From positions 1 to 41,353 of the IMG/VR virus record IMGVR_UViG_3300029953_000070: DNA of 41,353 nucleotides; one strand, written 5' to 3'. The DNA is from a virus. This document shows, one piece after another, positions 23,035-31,228 of this stretch; within the stretch, counting starts at the first letter, position 1, and each line of letters opens with the position of its first letter. The notes beneath the pieces were generated by a model, which saw only the letters and a list, made by a program, of their open reading frames with translations, did no database searches and was not told the DNA's origin. The translations under genes and the position numbers were made by a program.

Positions 23035-24054
23035 TCAGATAGACACGAACGTGAACCCGGTGACCACGGTGGTCACCTTGGGCTTGGCGAGCACGAGCTC
23101 GAGCAGTGAGAGCACCGCTCCGATGTACCCGATCTGGTTGTTGGACAGCGTGGATTCGAACCCGGTGAAGGCGAAAGCCGCCCGCTCATGGATGTAGAAA
23201 GCCATGTACCCGGAATTGAGGAGGTACAGCGTCCCCTCCGGCACATACGGATCCATGTAGATCGGCACCCCGGAAACCATGCACGCGCGGAACGCCGAGC
23301 GCGCGCCCCAAGGCTCGTCGTCAAAACCCTTTTCCGGCGTGATGACGTAGGACTCATTGTTGGTGATGAATTCGTTCTGCAGCGTTTGCCACGTTGCGCA
23401 CCCCATGACCCCGAAGGTGGGTAGCTCGCCACCGTACTTGAAACAACCGGTGATGTACTGCGCGACGATCGCGCGCGTCGGATTCACCGCGCCCGCGGCG
23501 TACCGCTTGGCTTTCAGCCACGGATTGGTGGTGCGCGACTGGTTGCCGTATATCACCGAGTTCGTGCCATCGTCCACCGCCGCCGGGAGCCCGATGATCT
23601 GGGTGGTGTTCGAGACATTGTTGAGCAAGGCCGTGGCCACACCGTCGCAATAGACGTTGCCGGCGTCGTTCATACGCGCGCCGAGCAACGGAATGATCTC
23701 GTGCGCGTCCTGAATGATCCCCTCGAACCCGAGGTAGGGGATCGGAATCACCGCACCCTTCAAATTGAACTCGAGGTTCGTGACCGCCGGCTGAATCGCG
23801 GGTTGGTTGAATGAGCCATCGTAGCCCACCCACTGCATGTTGACGAACTGCGCGCCCTGCGCGGGGATCGTGACCGAGGAGACACCCCCGGAGGCTGGCT
23901 GGCTGTTGGCGAGGAAAGCGGCCGTCAGCGGCGAGGTGTTGTAGAGCTGCACCACCAGCTTTTTGACGAACGCGCGGCGAACGACAAACTGCAATTCTTG
24001 CCCGAGCGAGTTGGCGCCTCCCGCGGGGACGATACCTGTACCTAACACCGGCAT
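23035..24054 (-). CDS. Major capsid protein
   Basis: The 339-residue protein has the composition and pattern of phage major capsid proteins: an N-arm-like start (NSLGQELQFVVRRAFVKKL), SVTIPAQGAQFVNMQWVGYD strands, an EFNLKGAVIPIPYLGFEGII spine-like stretch, and an IYMDPYVPEGTLYLLNSGYM region near the C-terminus, which is typical of capsid E- and A-domain strands. It is preceded by a scaffold gene and followed by a decoration-type gene, with an excellent GAGGAG element upstream of its ATG. An HK97-type fold is assumed from the family, not shown. It should assemble into the procapsid around the scaffold. Confidence 0.85.
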   Translation of the reverse strand: MPVLGTGIVPAGGANSLGQELQFVVRRAFVKKLVVQLYNTSPLTAAFLANSQPASGGVSSVTIPAQGAQFVNMQWVGYDGSFNQPAIQPAVTNLEFNLKGAVIPIPYLGFEGIIQDAHEIIPLLGARMNDAGNVYCDGVATALLNNVSNTTQIIGLPAAVDDGTNSVIYGNQSRTTNPWLKAKRYAAGAVNPTRAIVAQYITGCFKYGGELPTFGVMGCATWQTLQNEFITNNESYVITPEKGFDDEPWGARSAFRACMVSGVPIYMDPYVPEGTLYLLNSGYMAFYIHERAAFAFTGFESTLSNNQIGYIGAVLSLLELVLAKPKVTTVVTGFTFVSI

Positions 24055-24117
24055 TGCAATGGCTCCTCGAAAAATCCCTCATCCGCCGCCGGTCAAACGG
24101 TGATGGGGTTGAACTCT

Positions 24118-24705
24118 TTAATGTAGCGGGCCCGCTCCCGCCGCCTTTCCACCCATGATCTCACCGAGAGCGGCATACGCCTGTTCCATGCCGATCTTGT
24201 CGAGCTTGGCTTTGTTGCCGATCCCAGGGCCCCACACATCTTTCTCCGGCATGGTGTACACGGGCGGCTGATAGCTCGCCGGGGTGGGCACCGAGGAGCG
24301 GCGTTCGGCCAGGTACACGCGCGCCGCGGCGTCGTGCGTCCAGTTCACTTCCTTATCGTCCACCATCATTTTCTCGATGGCGGTGACGTCCTCATCGGTG
24401 AGCTTGTAGTCGGCCTTGATCTTGGCGCGACGGTCGCGCACGTTGTCGCGCGCGTCGCGTTCCATGATGGTCCGCTCCAGCTTCAAGCGCTCCTCGCGCT
24501 CCGTCGCCACCGCCGCCATGACCCGATCGGCCGCGTCGATTTCAGGGATCGGTGTGTTGGGCGCCACTTTCTTGATGGCCCGTTGCAACACCTCGCGCGT
24601 TTCCGGGTTCGCGGCCAGGGTGCGCAGGAGGTTTGAGTTGCCTTCGAGGGTCGCGGCGTGAGCTCGCAGCTCATCGACCGTCATATCCTCGAGCGAGCGC
24701 GGCAT
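24118..24705 (-). CDS. Capsid scaffolding protein
   Basis: The 195-residue protein is strongly charged and helical (LEDMTVDELRAHAATLEGN, TEREERLKLERTIMERDARD), with a long coiled-coil centre and an unstructured Pro-rich C-terminal part (SSVPTPASYQPPVYTMPEKD). It is the gene immediately before the capsid gene and ends about 60 nt from it. Size, charge and location are those of phage scaffolding proteins. No protease domain is visible, so removal would depend on simple exit and not on self-cleavage. Confidence 0.82.
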   Translation of the reverse strand: MPRSLEDMTVDELRAHAATLEGNSNLLRTLAANPETREVLQRAIKKVAPNTPIPEIDAADRVMAAVATEREERLKLERTIMERDARDNVRDRRAKIKADYKLTDEDVTAIEKMMVDDKEVNWTHDAAARVYLAERRSSVPTPASYQPPVYTMPEKDVWGPGIGNKAKLDKIGMEQAYAALGEIMGGKAAGAGPLH

Positions 24706-24888
24706 TTAGCGGCGCCCCGCGTTGGGCTTGGAAATGGTCAGCGGGTTTTTCTGCGCGATGCGGGATGGCTTGTCGAGCCCACCGTGTTCGGCGTAGCGCG
24801 GTGGATTGATGATCTGCCCGTTTTCCTTCTCCGGATCGGTGGGCTTGCGCAGTCCTGCCGCACTGGGTTCCAAAAATCGCTGTGCCAT
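24706..24888 (-). CDS. Small hypothetical protein upstream of the scaffold
   Basis: The 60-residue basic and Pro-rich product starts MAQRFLEPSAAGLRKPTDPE and ends ISKPNAGRR. It is likely disordered. Its stop codon directly precedes the scaffold start, so the two are probably co-translated. I know no family. Small proteins in this place are usually minor head or assembly factors. Confidence 0.68.
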   Translation of the reverse strand: MAQRFLEPSAAGLRKPTDPEKENGQIINPPRYAEHGGLDKPSRIAQKNPLTISKPNAGRR

Positions 24889-24898
24889 AGATCGCCTC

Positions 24899-25351
24899 TT
24901 ACTGTGCCGGAGCGGGTTGTGCGCGGGCCTGGGACATTTGCTTCAAGAGTTGCTTTTGCACCTCCGTCCCTCCACCCATTTGCGGCATCCGCTTCACCAT
25001 TTGTAGGATTTCCGCCGGAACTAGGTCGGAAGTATCCTTCTTGGCAATCACGGATGCAAGTGTGTTCAAGGCCTTCAAGATCTTGCCGCCTTCCTCAGAC
25101 TCACTACCGAAGGCGGCCAAGGCCTCCTCAAGTTGATTCACCGCGATGTGCACACTGGTCTGCGCGGCAGCCTTGTGACCTCGCTTATCCTGAGGGGTGG
25201 ACATCGGCGCCGCGGCCGGCGACTGTCCTGGCGGAACGCCCCCCGGAGCTTGCGCGCCCTGCGCGGCAGGGCCGCCCGCACCGGGCATAGCCGAGGGCGG
25301 CTGCGCGCCGCCGCCCATGGCCGCGCGCATCATGTCAGGGGTTGCGCTCAC
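24899..25351 (-). CDS. Hypothetical head-region protein, Pro/Ala-rich N-terminus
   Basis: The 150-residue protein has a disordered Gly/Pro/Ala-rich first third (about residues 12-50, with repeated PGGxP) and a helical second part (SVHIAVNQLEEALAAFGSES, ILKALNTLASVIAKKDTSDL) ending in a Gln-rich helix. Proteins of this layout are common between portal and scaffold genes of short-tailed phages. Function is unknown, and a portal- or procapsid-associated role is inferred. Confidence 0.72.
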   Translation of the reverse strand: MSATPDMMRAAMGGGAQPPSAMPGAGGPAAQGAQAPGGVPPGQSPAAAPMSTPQDKRGHKAAAQTSVHIAVNQLEEALAAFGSESEEGGKILKALNTLASVIAKKDTSDLVPAEILQMVKRMPQMGGGTEVQKQLLKQMSQARAQPAPAQ

Positions 25352-25368
25352 GTCATGCGACGGGAACG

Positions 25369-25390
25369 CCGGGGCTTTTTATAGCCCCGG
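25369..25390. other. Perfect 8-bp inverted repeat (hairpin) between head genes
   Basis: CCGGGGCT and AGCCCCGG form a perfect 8-bp stem around the loop TTTTAT. The hairpin lies just upstream of the gene at 24899-25351, in the long - strand transcript. There is no run of U on the 3' side in either direction, so it is not a classical terminator. It could protect or cleave the mRNA so that head genes are expressed differently from the portal. Confidence 0.6.
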
Positions 25391-25418
25391 GTACTATGAT
25401 CGAGAATCCCCATCGATC

Positions 25419-25454
25419 CTACTTCCGCTTGTGACGGCGCTTGTGTCGTGCCAT
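25419..25454 (-). CDS. 11-residue basic micro-peptide MARHKRRHKRK
   Basis: An ATG at 25452-25454 opens an 11-codon frame encoding MARHKRRHKRK followed by a stop. Nine of its eleven residues are Lys, Arg or His. A strong AGGAGA element sits about 6 nt upstream of the ATG, which is why I believe it is translated. No overlapping longer gene explains the sequence. It could neutralise DNA charge in the head or bind RNA. It is far too short for family assignment. Confidence 0.6.
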   Translation of the reverse strand: MARHKRRHKRK

Positions 25455-25520
25455 GTTCGCTTCTCCTGTTCAGAGCGGCCACTTTTGATACTGGGGAGCA
25501 GCCATACCCCGGTCAACCGG

Positions 25521-25559
25521 TTACCCGCGGGCGTTACCCGCGGGCGTTACCCGCGGGCG
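25521..25559. repeat. Three tandem copies of a 13-bp unit (TTACCCGCGGGCG)
   Basis: The unit TTACCCGCGGGCG occurs at 25521, 25534 and 25547 without change. Each copy contains the palindrome CCCGCGGG. The third copy contains the stop codon (TAA on the - strand) of the small basic gene at 25547-25708, so the other two copies supply extra in-frame-like TAA codons downstream. This is probably a slippage product. Confidence 0.85.
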
Positions 25560-25708
25560 GACTTCGCGCGTGAGGGCTTGGCTCGCCCCATGCGCACGTG
25601 CATCTTGCCTCGCGGACTTTTGTTGAAATTGCGCATGTACGCATGACCGGGCTGGCGGCCCCCGGGGGGCTTGGCTGCGCGATCGTGACGGGACATACCT
25701 TCCATCAT
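25547..25708 (-). CDS. 53-residue basic protein between portal and head genes
   Basis: The ATG pair at 25703-25708 opens a 53-residue frame, starting MMEGMSRHDRAAKPPGGRQP and ending KPSRAKSARG. It has about a dozen Arg/Lys residues and almost no acidic ones. The first ATG overlaps the portal stop (25705-25707), and a GGTAAG-type ribosome site precedes it, so it is probably coupled to the portal. The longer reading in a different frame (25521-25736) lacks these features. A basic DNA- or RNA-binding role, perhaps in the head, is inferred. Confidence 0.65.
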   Translation of the reverse strand: MMEGMSRHDRAAKPPGGRQPGHAYMRNFNKSPRGKMHVRMGRAKPSRAKSARG

Positions 25709-27411
25709 GGGTGCTTACCTTTTTTAGCCTTGCCACCGGGCGATATGCCCATCTGCAGTTCCATCTTACGATCTTCCGCCTCCGCTTTCTCGAGCCGCTT
25801 CAAGCGCTCCTTCAAATCCTGCAAGTTCGGTGGATCCATCATGTCCAAGAACGTCTCGCGATCGATGGCCTTGGCCTCGAGCATCGTGACCGCATCGTGC
25901 TTGCGGTCTTCCACGAAAATCGGACTGGAGGAGTGTGCATCCACTTTCACCTCATAGTCTTTTGTAAACTGTTCCGCAGTGAAAGGCAACTCGTTTGACC
26001 CGTCCGGTGTCTGAATCGCTGCCACAAAGCGCTGTTCCGAGTGGTCCTGCACCAGATGCAGGATCTGCCCTGCCGCCTCCTCCGCGCTTTCCTCCACCGC
26101 CACCGCCCGTTCCTTGGGCCGCGAGGATCCCAATCGGGCCATCAAATCCGCCTGGCCGCGCGAGCGCACGCCCGGTTCCCCCTTGCCCTGGAGTACGTGG
26201 CCGATCCCGGCCTGGTCATCGAACATGGCATCGATCTGCGCAATCTCGGCGAAAATATCCGCCGGCATGGTGGGCGGATGCTGCGTCGCCTTGGTGGCCG
26301 GCGACGGGAAGCTCACCAATCCGCCGGCACCGTGGAGCGAGGCCATTTTCTCCTCTGTGATCCCCACCCCGCCGGTGATGGTCCAGGGGGGTTTGACCTG
26401 TTTCGCCATGATCTTTTTCACATCAAGGACACGCTCCGTGCGCCAATCCTGTAACCACGTCAGTCGCGCGGCGAAGGATGCCCCGAAGAAATAATCATAG
26501 AGGTTAAGCTCCGGCCGAATCACCGTGAAGGGCGGCACCCCTTTGATGTGCCCCAGCCAGGAGGAGGGACGATCGTAAATGGTGACATCCGGCGCCGCCC
26601 GGGTGACCACTTGAAAGTCCTCGAGCTCATCGCTCCACACATACAGATCCACCATGTCGATCAGATCGACTTCAATGCGCGGTGCATAATCGTATTGCGG
26701 CCCGCCGCCCTGGCCGGCCATGCCGCCCGCGATCCCTGAGCTCGATCCGGGGATGGCAAGCGACCCGGGCACCCCACCCACGGGTGAACCCAAGAGGAGT
26801 CGCGACATGCCGGAGGAAATCGGCGGCAGGGAATCCGCATCCGTGCGCCCCGCGCGCTGCATGATCGAGGCTTTGCGGGGATTGCCCTGCAATTCCGCCT
26901 CAAGCTGCGTGCGGGTGATGGTGTAGTGGTGGGTGAAGGCCTCTTGATCCGGCAGCTCGATGATATCCTCGCGCAGCACCCCGAACTGGTGGGGTTCCAC
27001 CAGATAGGACCGCACGCGGTTGTTTTTCCACATGAGCTTTAAGAGCATGATCCCGAACACATTGGCCCATCGAAGGCCCATGCCGAACAGCACGTGCGTG
27101 CGACTCACCCGCCATTGCTCCGTCACCTCGCGCGCCAGGGGCACCGCTTTGAACACCTCATCGCGCGGCGCCTCCGTGCCTAACTGGATCGAAAAGCGAA
27201 TGGCATCGGGCGAGTAGATGAAGCTCGAGAGTGTGTCGATCGTGGAACCGATCTTGTTGTAGGGCGCACCCCCGGCGGTTGCGCTGCCAAAGAGGTAATA
27301 ATTGCGCGCGGTCTGGTAGAAGTTAAACCGGTCCTGTCGGGAAACCGTACACTGACGCACCAGCTCCCGGTAGAGCCGGTCGCGCTCGATCATGTCACTG
27401 GGCAGCTTCAC
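25705..27411 (-). CDS. Portal protein
   Basis: The 568-residue protein resembles podovirus portals. It starts MKLPSDMIERDRLYRELVRQ and contains an aromatic NFYQTARNYYLFGS stretch, the FSIQLGTEAPRDEVFKAVPL segment, a Gly/Ser-rich loop at about residues 215-240, the RTERVLDVKKIMAKQVKPPW stem region and a charged C-terminal helix (LKERLKRLEKAEAEDRKMEL). The dodecameric ring forms the DNA gate at one capsid vertex. Size and position, downstream of the large terminase and upstream of scaffold and capsid, fit. I rely on pattern and gene order because no single motif is diagnostic. Confidence 0.85.
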   Translation of the reverse strand: MKLPSDMIERDRLYRELVRQCTVSRQDRFNFYQTARNYYLFGSATAGGAPYNKIGSTIDTLSSFIYSPDAIRFSIQLGTEAPRDEVFKAVPLAREVTEQWRVSRTHVLFGMGLRWANVFGIMLLKLMWKNNRVRSYLVEPHQFGVLREDIIELPDQEAFTHHYTITRTQLEAELQGNPRKASIMQRAGRTDADSLPPISSGMSRLLLGSPVGGVPGSLAIPGSSSGIAGGMAGQGGGPQYDYAPRIEVDLIDMVDLYVWSDELEDFQVVTRAAPDVTIYDRPSSWLGHIKGVPPFTVIRPELNLYDYFFGASFAARLTWLQDWRTERVLDVKKIMAKQVKPPWTITGGVGITEEKMASLHGAGGLVSFPSPATKATQHPPTMPADIFAEIAQIDAMFDDQAGIGHVLQGKGEPGVRSRGQADLMARLGSSRPKERAVAVEESAEEAAGQILHLVQDHSEQRFVAAIQTPDGSNELPFTAEQFTKDYEVKVDAHSSSPIFVEDRKHDAVTMLEAKAIDRETFLDMMDPPNLQDLKERLKRLEKAEAEDRKMELQMGISPGGKAKKGKHP

Positions 27412-27902
27412 GCCACCATCGCATCGAGAGCCGCCTTGTCTTTCCGTTCTCCCGTCGCTTCCCCAGCACGCGGAATGCGCCGGCCGGTCACGCCCAGTTC
27501 CGTGGCCGCCTCGCGCATGCCATTGTTGCGGGTGAGCACGATCGATGACCCGTCGCGCTTTTTATAGGCTGTGGGCAATTGCGCGACTTGGGAGAGTTCG
27601 GCGAACGATCGGCCCATGACCTTTTTGCACTGATCCCCCCACAAAAGCTCCTGGCCGTTCTCCGCGCGGCCTTTGAACGAGGCCTCGCCTTCCTTGGCGG
27701 TTTTCAACCGGGTGGTGCCCATCATGTCGGCGGACTTGCGCACCCCGGCGTCGAAATCCTTTTTGAACTTCGTGCCGATGGTGACGGCCGTGCGAAATTC
27801 CTGCGTCACGAACTCCGACGCACAACCGAAGGCCGGGCAAATAGCGTGGCTTGCCTCAAATTCCCCGTGCTCCACGCACACCCATTCCTTGATCGCCGCC
27901 AT
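27408..27902 (-). CDS. Hypothetical protein with Cys-rich N-terminus
   Basis: The 164-residue product starts MAAIKEWVCVEHGEFEASHA and has a Cys/His cluster (C9, H12, H19, C22, C27) that could bind zinc. The rest is charged and helical and ends ERKDKAALDAMVA. It sits between the portal and the 136-residue gene and overlaps both neighbours closely. I could not assign a family. A zinc-ribbon-type DNA-associated protein is one possibility. Confidence 0.7.
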   Translation of the reverse strand: MAAIKEWVCVEHGEFEASHAICPAFGCASEFVTQEFRTAVTIGTKFKKDFDAGVRKSADMMGTTRLKTAKEGEASFKGRAENGQELLWGDQCKKVMGRSFAELSQVAQLPTAYKKRDGSSIVLTRNNGMREAATELGVTGRRIPRAGEATGERKDKAALDAMVA

Positions 27903-27903
27903 G

Positions 27904-28314
27904 TCAGATCCCCTTTAATCGTGGACCGGCTGCGGTGAGCTCGATCCGGCAGCCGATATCCGGCCTTTTCTCCCGCGTCGCGGCAACCACTTGCGCCAGT
28001 GCCGAATTGATGACGTACCACCCGGTAACCGTGCGTGCCTTGACCAGTCGCCCACTATCCCACCCCCGAAAGAACCGTGACAGTGCCTCTTGGGACTCCG
28101 GATCGATGCTGCGAGCCCGGGGTGCCTCGCTAAACCGCATGGCATAGAGCAGCGATTCGCCAATGTGACTATAGCGCGCAATGTCCTTGAGCCGCAAAAC
28201 CTGGTTGTGGGGGGAGTCTAATTCTAGGTTACAGCGCAGGTGCCGGGCACTTTCATACACCTCGCATAGCCTTCGGCGGATTTCCGCCACCGGGAGGGGG
28301 TCAATTGAATCCAC
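27904..28314 (-). CDS. Hypothetical protein overlapping the large terminase
   Basis: This 136-residue helical protein starts MDSIDPLPVAEIRRRLCEVY and contains RLKDIARYSHIGESLLYAMR, which looks like a helix-turn-helix-sized segment, and RFFRGWDSGRLVKARTVTGW. It overlaps the terminase end by 14 nt. I do not recognise the family. By position it is a candidate packaging or DNA-binding factor, including a small-terminase-type role, but nothing in it proves this. Confidence 0.68.
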   Translation of the reverse strand: MDSIDPLPVAEIRRRLCEVYESARHLRCNLELDSPHNQVLRLKDIARYSHIGESLLYAMRFSEAPRARSIDPESQEALSRFFRGWDSGRLVKARTVTGWYVINSALAQVVAATREKRPDIGCRIELTAAGPRLKGI

Positions 28315-30109
28315 GCAACTTGACCTGTTGAGAATTCAAAAAATTCAGCACCGAACGCTCCGCCGCATTATAGACACGCACCGGGCCGTGAAGGGCCATT
28401 TCCCGCGCGTAGGTGCGGTTGTAAGCTTCCATTTCCGGCTTGATCCAGTCGTTCCAGGCAATCACCCCGATAGCCAGGCTGATAACCCGGTCGTCCTTGG
28501 CCCGGCCCTCGCCGCCAATCTTATCGCCTTGGCGGTGCACGTTGCGAAACTGCTGAACGCACGCGGGGGAATTGAGCTCGATCATGTCACGCTCGAAGTA
28601 ACTGCGCAGCGTCGACATCATGCGCAGCTTCTCCTTCGGATTGGTCTGCCACTGGTAGGCGAAGGCGCCGTGGATGGAGTCCTGCCGCTTGAACAGATAA
28701 TCCCGAATCCGCCCAATCACATCAAAGGCCTCGAGGCGCGGATCCCCCGCGGCCATCTGCCCGGCCTGACGCTTCAAGTTCGTCAGCTCATTAAACACCG
28801 CACCGCCCGGACCCTGCATTTCAAGATTCAGCATGCAATCCGCGGCCCCCGAACCGTACCAGCCGGCCAGGTGCGCAATCACCCACGCGAACTGCTGTTC
28901 GGTCCAGGTGGTTGTGCCCAACTCAGCGACCTGGGTCACCCGATCGGCGTAACAGCGCAGCATGTTGCCGGCGAACTCATCCGCCCATTCCGAGGAGCCG
29001 TAGGCGGGGTCCGCCCCGAGCACGTACCGGCCGGGTGGGCCTTCGGTGACGTCCTTACCTGTGCGCGGTGTCTCCCACACGACGAGCTCCGCATTGTCCT
29101 CGTTGGTCTCCAAGAACCGTGTGTCCTCGAAATTCAAACCAAACTCATAGCGAAAGTACAGCCGCTCCTGCTGGATCGCGTACTGGTATGCCTGGTTGAC
29201 CCGTTCGCTCGAAAAGAACTTTGAGCCCGACAACTGAAAGGCGTAATCCTCTGTGGGCGGCATTTCCTGCAGCGCCAGATTCTCATCCCCCTTCATCTGT
29301 TCGGTACAGTACCAACGCCACCAGGCCAACTGTTCCGGTGTAATCTCCACCGCATAGCGCTCGAACACCTCGCGAATCCACTGCCGCTCATCGGAGGTGG
29401 GCGCTCCGTCCCAATACGATAAGTATTCGGGTGAGTCGGCCGGCCAGGAATACAGCTCATTGCGCCACCAGCCGACGAAGATGGCCATTTGCGTCTTGGA
29501 ATTCTTGGCCACTTCCCAGGTTTGATAGAACATGTTGTAGCCGCGCGCGGTGGACTCCAAAATGTAGAGCCGATTGGGGTTCTTCTGCGCGAGCGTGTTC
29601 ACCAACGAGCCGAACCCCTCCTCATCCCCCCACGAGCTGCACTCCGTGGCGTGCATGTAGTTCACGCTCTTAGCGCGGCCCAGATCGCCTTTTTTCTTCG
29701 TGCCTGCGACCATGTACACCAGGCGCGAGCCGTTTTTGAAAATGAGCTGGGTGCGGTTGTGCCGCTCGATGGGCGAGCGCACCTGCGAGGGTAAGGAGTT
29801 TCGGTACTGTTCGATGTAGGAGCGGAACACCTCGCGGTTCTCATCGGTGTCCGTGACGATCGCGCCCTGCAAGCCCTCGCACTTGGAGGTCCAGTACAGA
29901 TCCAGGGCCAGGGTGACGGTGCTGATCCCGAGCTGGCGACCCTTCAAAATCACGAAGGTGTGAATATCGTTCGAGAGTCCTTCGGCTATTTTATCCACGA
30001 CATAGCGCTGCGTGCCGAGCCAGGTCAAAGGGATGCGCCCGAGCTCCTTGGTGTCGACCCGAAGTTTCCCGCAAAACGCCTCGAAGCGCTGCGGATCGAA
30101 GACGATCAC
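28301..30109 (-). CDS. terL: Terminase large subunit
   Basis: The 602-residue packaging motor has an N-terminal ATPase and a C-terminal nuclease. Walker A is VILKGRQLGIST (about residues 53-64). The Walker B/catalytic region is VNYMHATECSSWGDEEG (about 149-165). The RNase H-like nuclease begins with VLGADPAYGSSEW (about 372-384) and continues with a second acidic cluster (LNLEMQGPGG) and AKDDRVISLAI near residue 550. It cuts genome concatemers and pumps DNA into the procapsid through the portal. The circularly permuted assembly fits headful packaging, though other modes are possible. Its stop codon lies within the start of the 136-residue gene. No small subunit is identified with confidence. 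Confidence 0.93.
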   Translation of the reverse strand: MIVFDPQRFEAFCGKLRVDTKELGRIPLTWLGTQRYVVDKIAEGLSNDIHTFVILKGRQLGISTVTLALDLYWTSKCEGLQGAIVTDTDENREVFRSYIEQYRNSLPSQVRSPIERHNRTQLIFKNGSRLVYMVAGTKKKGDLGRAKSVNYMHATECSSWGDEEGFGSLVNTLAQKNPNRLYILESTARGYNMFYQTWEVAKNSKTQMAIFVGWWRNELYSWPADSPEYLSYWDGAPTSDERQWIREVFERYAVEITPEQLAWWRWYCTEQMKGDENLALQEMPPTEDYAFQLSGSKFFSSERVNQAYQYAIQQERLYFRYEFGLNFEDTRFLETNEDNAELVVWETPRTGKDVTEGPPGRYVLGADPAYGSSEWADEFAGNMLRCYADRVTQVAELGTTTWTEQQFAWVIAHLAGWYGSGAADCMLNLEMQGPGGAVFNELTNLKRQAGQMAAGDPRLEAFDVIGRIRDYLFKRQDSIHGAFAYQWQTNPKEKLRMMSTLRSYFERDMIELNSPACVQQFRNVHRQGDKIGGEGRAKDDRVISLAIGVIAWNDWIKPEMEAYNRTYAREMALHGPVRVYNAAERSVLNFLNSQQVKLRGFN

Positions 30110-30789
30110 AGCAGGAAAGCCAGCCCTGCGCAGAGGAACGAATCATTGTCCGCGCCGGCGGGGGCCAAAAACTCCACCGTGTACTGCCCCGCCGGGCGGG
30201 TGGCAATCCCCCACCCCCAGGTGGCAATGTGGGCACCGGCCTTCTGATCGTAGGCAAACCAATCGCCGCCCGGATTCTCCACCCCGGTCGACACACTGGG
30301 CATCAAGGGGCCCGTGCCGTTCTCGGTGGTGTTCATGGCCCAGGCGACGGTTAAGATCTGCCCGCCCGCGGTGAGCTTGATGGGCCCCGTGCTGATGCGC
30401 GCGGGCCCACTGACATCGCGCGTCCACTTGGATCGAAACCCGGCGAGCATCGCCGGTGCCGCAATCTCCACCGCCAAAAAGCCCACGTAGTCGGTCCAGA
30501 CATTGCTGTAAATCAAGGACTGCGCGGGAGCGGCCCCGGGACAGGCGAACGTTTGAAGCCACTCATCCCCGTTCCAGGTGGTGTCCGCCTCCCAGGTGCA
30601 CGGGATATAGGCGTTGGACCCCGAATCCCCCATCACGCCTTTGCGCGTGACGTCATGCGAATAGACCCCCGCGACCGCAATCGTGGATCCTTGAACGGTG
30701 CGCTGATTGAAGGCTTGCGTTAAGGAAGCCACCGCTTTCTTGCCGGTGTTGGGCGCCTCGATGCTCTGCAGAATAGGGGAGGTGGTCAT
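30106..30789 (-). CDS. Hypothetical beta-rich protein upstream of the terminase
   Basis: This 227-residue protein starts MTTSPILQSIEAPNTGKKAV and reads as alternating strands with a Trp-rich centre (NGDEWLQTFACPGAAP). It resembles a phage virion or decoration beta-sandwich protein more than a terminase partner. I chose the ATG at 30787-30789, whose first base pairs overlap the Lar-like stop (ATGA), because the longer frame upstream has unlikely composition. Function unknown. Confidence 0.65.
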   Translation of the reverse strand: MTTSPILQSIEAPNTGKKAVASLTQAFNQRTVQGSTIAVAGVYSHDVTRKGVMGDSGSNAYIPCTWEADTTWNGDEWLQTFACPGAAPAQSLIYSNVWTDYVGFLAVEIAAPAMLAGFRSKWTRDVSGPARISTGPIKLTAGGQILTVAWAMNTTENGTGPLMPSVSTGVENPGGDWFAYDQKAGAHIATWGWGIATRPAGQYTVEFLAPAGADNDSFLCAGLAFLL

Positions 30790-31007
30790 AGCATCCTCAA
30801 GTTCCAATGTTTCGCCGCCTTCTCCAAGGTCTCCGCCGGGGGTCCGCCGCACTGACACGCAGTGCATTCTATGATAAAGGAGCCTAAGTCCCCCGACACC
30901 AAGATGCCGCGCACCGCGCGTTGCTCCCGGCTGCTGCAAAAGGGACAGCGGCGCAGCACAATGTCGCTCTTGACCGTCGCCACGGCGTTTTCGAGCTCAC
31001 CACTCAT
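30786..31007 (-). CDS. Lar-like restriction alleviation / zinc-ribbon protein
   Basis: The 73-residue protein has a treble-clef-like zinc pattern: RRCPFCSSREQ (CPFC knuckle, Cys at about 20 and 23), then IECTACQCGGPPAET (second pair), then KAAKHWNLR, matching Lar-family proteins. In Rac-prophage Lar this protects phage DNA from type I restriction. Here the anti-restriction role is inferred from the pattern. It lies in a run of small overlapping genes (KTSC upstream, beta-rich protein downstream). Confidence 0.8.
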   Translation of the reverse strand: MSGELENAVATVKSDIVLRRCPFCSSREQRAVRGILVSGDLGSFIIECTACQCGGPPAETLEKAAKHWNLRML

Positions 31008-31228
31008 GCCACGCGCTCCTCGCTGTACTGACCCTTCACCGATTGGTTGAGCGTGCGGCCCACGGAGGAGGCATAGCGCACCTCATCGGCTATATACCGG
31101 GGGACTTCCGCGTAACGGTAAATGTGCCCCGACTTGAACTCCACCTCGAGCGTACCCGTGTCCGATTGGCCCTCCGCCTCCCACCCCACGGAGGCGACAT
31201 TGCTGGAGCTCACCGGGATGCGGTTCAC
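31004..31228 (-). CDS. KTSC-domain protein
   Basis: The 74-residue protein is a single KTSC domain: SSNVASVGWEAEGQ, then LEVEFKSGHIYRYAEVP and SSVGRTLNQSVKGQYSEER match the family pattern (SS.v..v.Y...L.v.F..G..Y.Y..VP...y......aS.G...n..i). Its molecular function is uncertain, though such domains occur in lysyl-tRNA synthetases and many phage small proteins. It overlaps the flanking genes by 4 nt at both ends. Confidence 0.83.
   Translation of the reverse strand: MNRIPVSSSNVASVGWEAEGQSDTGTLEVEFKSGHIYRYAEVPRYIADEVRYASSVGRTLNQSVKGQYSEERVA

Noticed and set aside
28181-29224. 347-codon + strand frame
   Set aside because: It is antisense to the large terminase, whose ATPase and nuclease motifs are clear.
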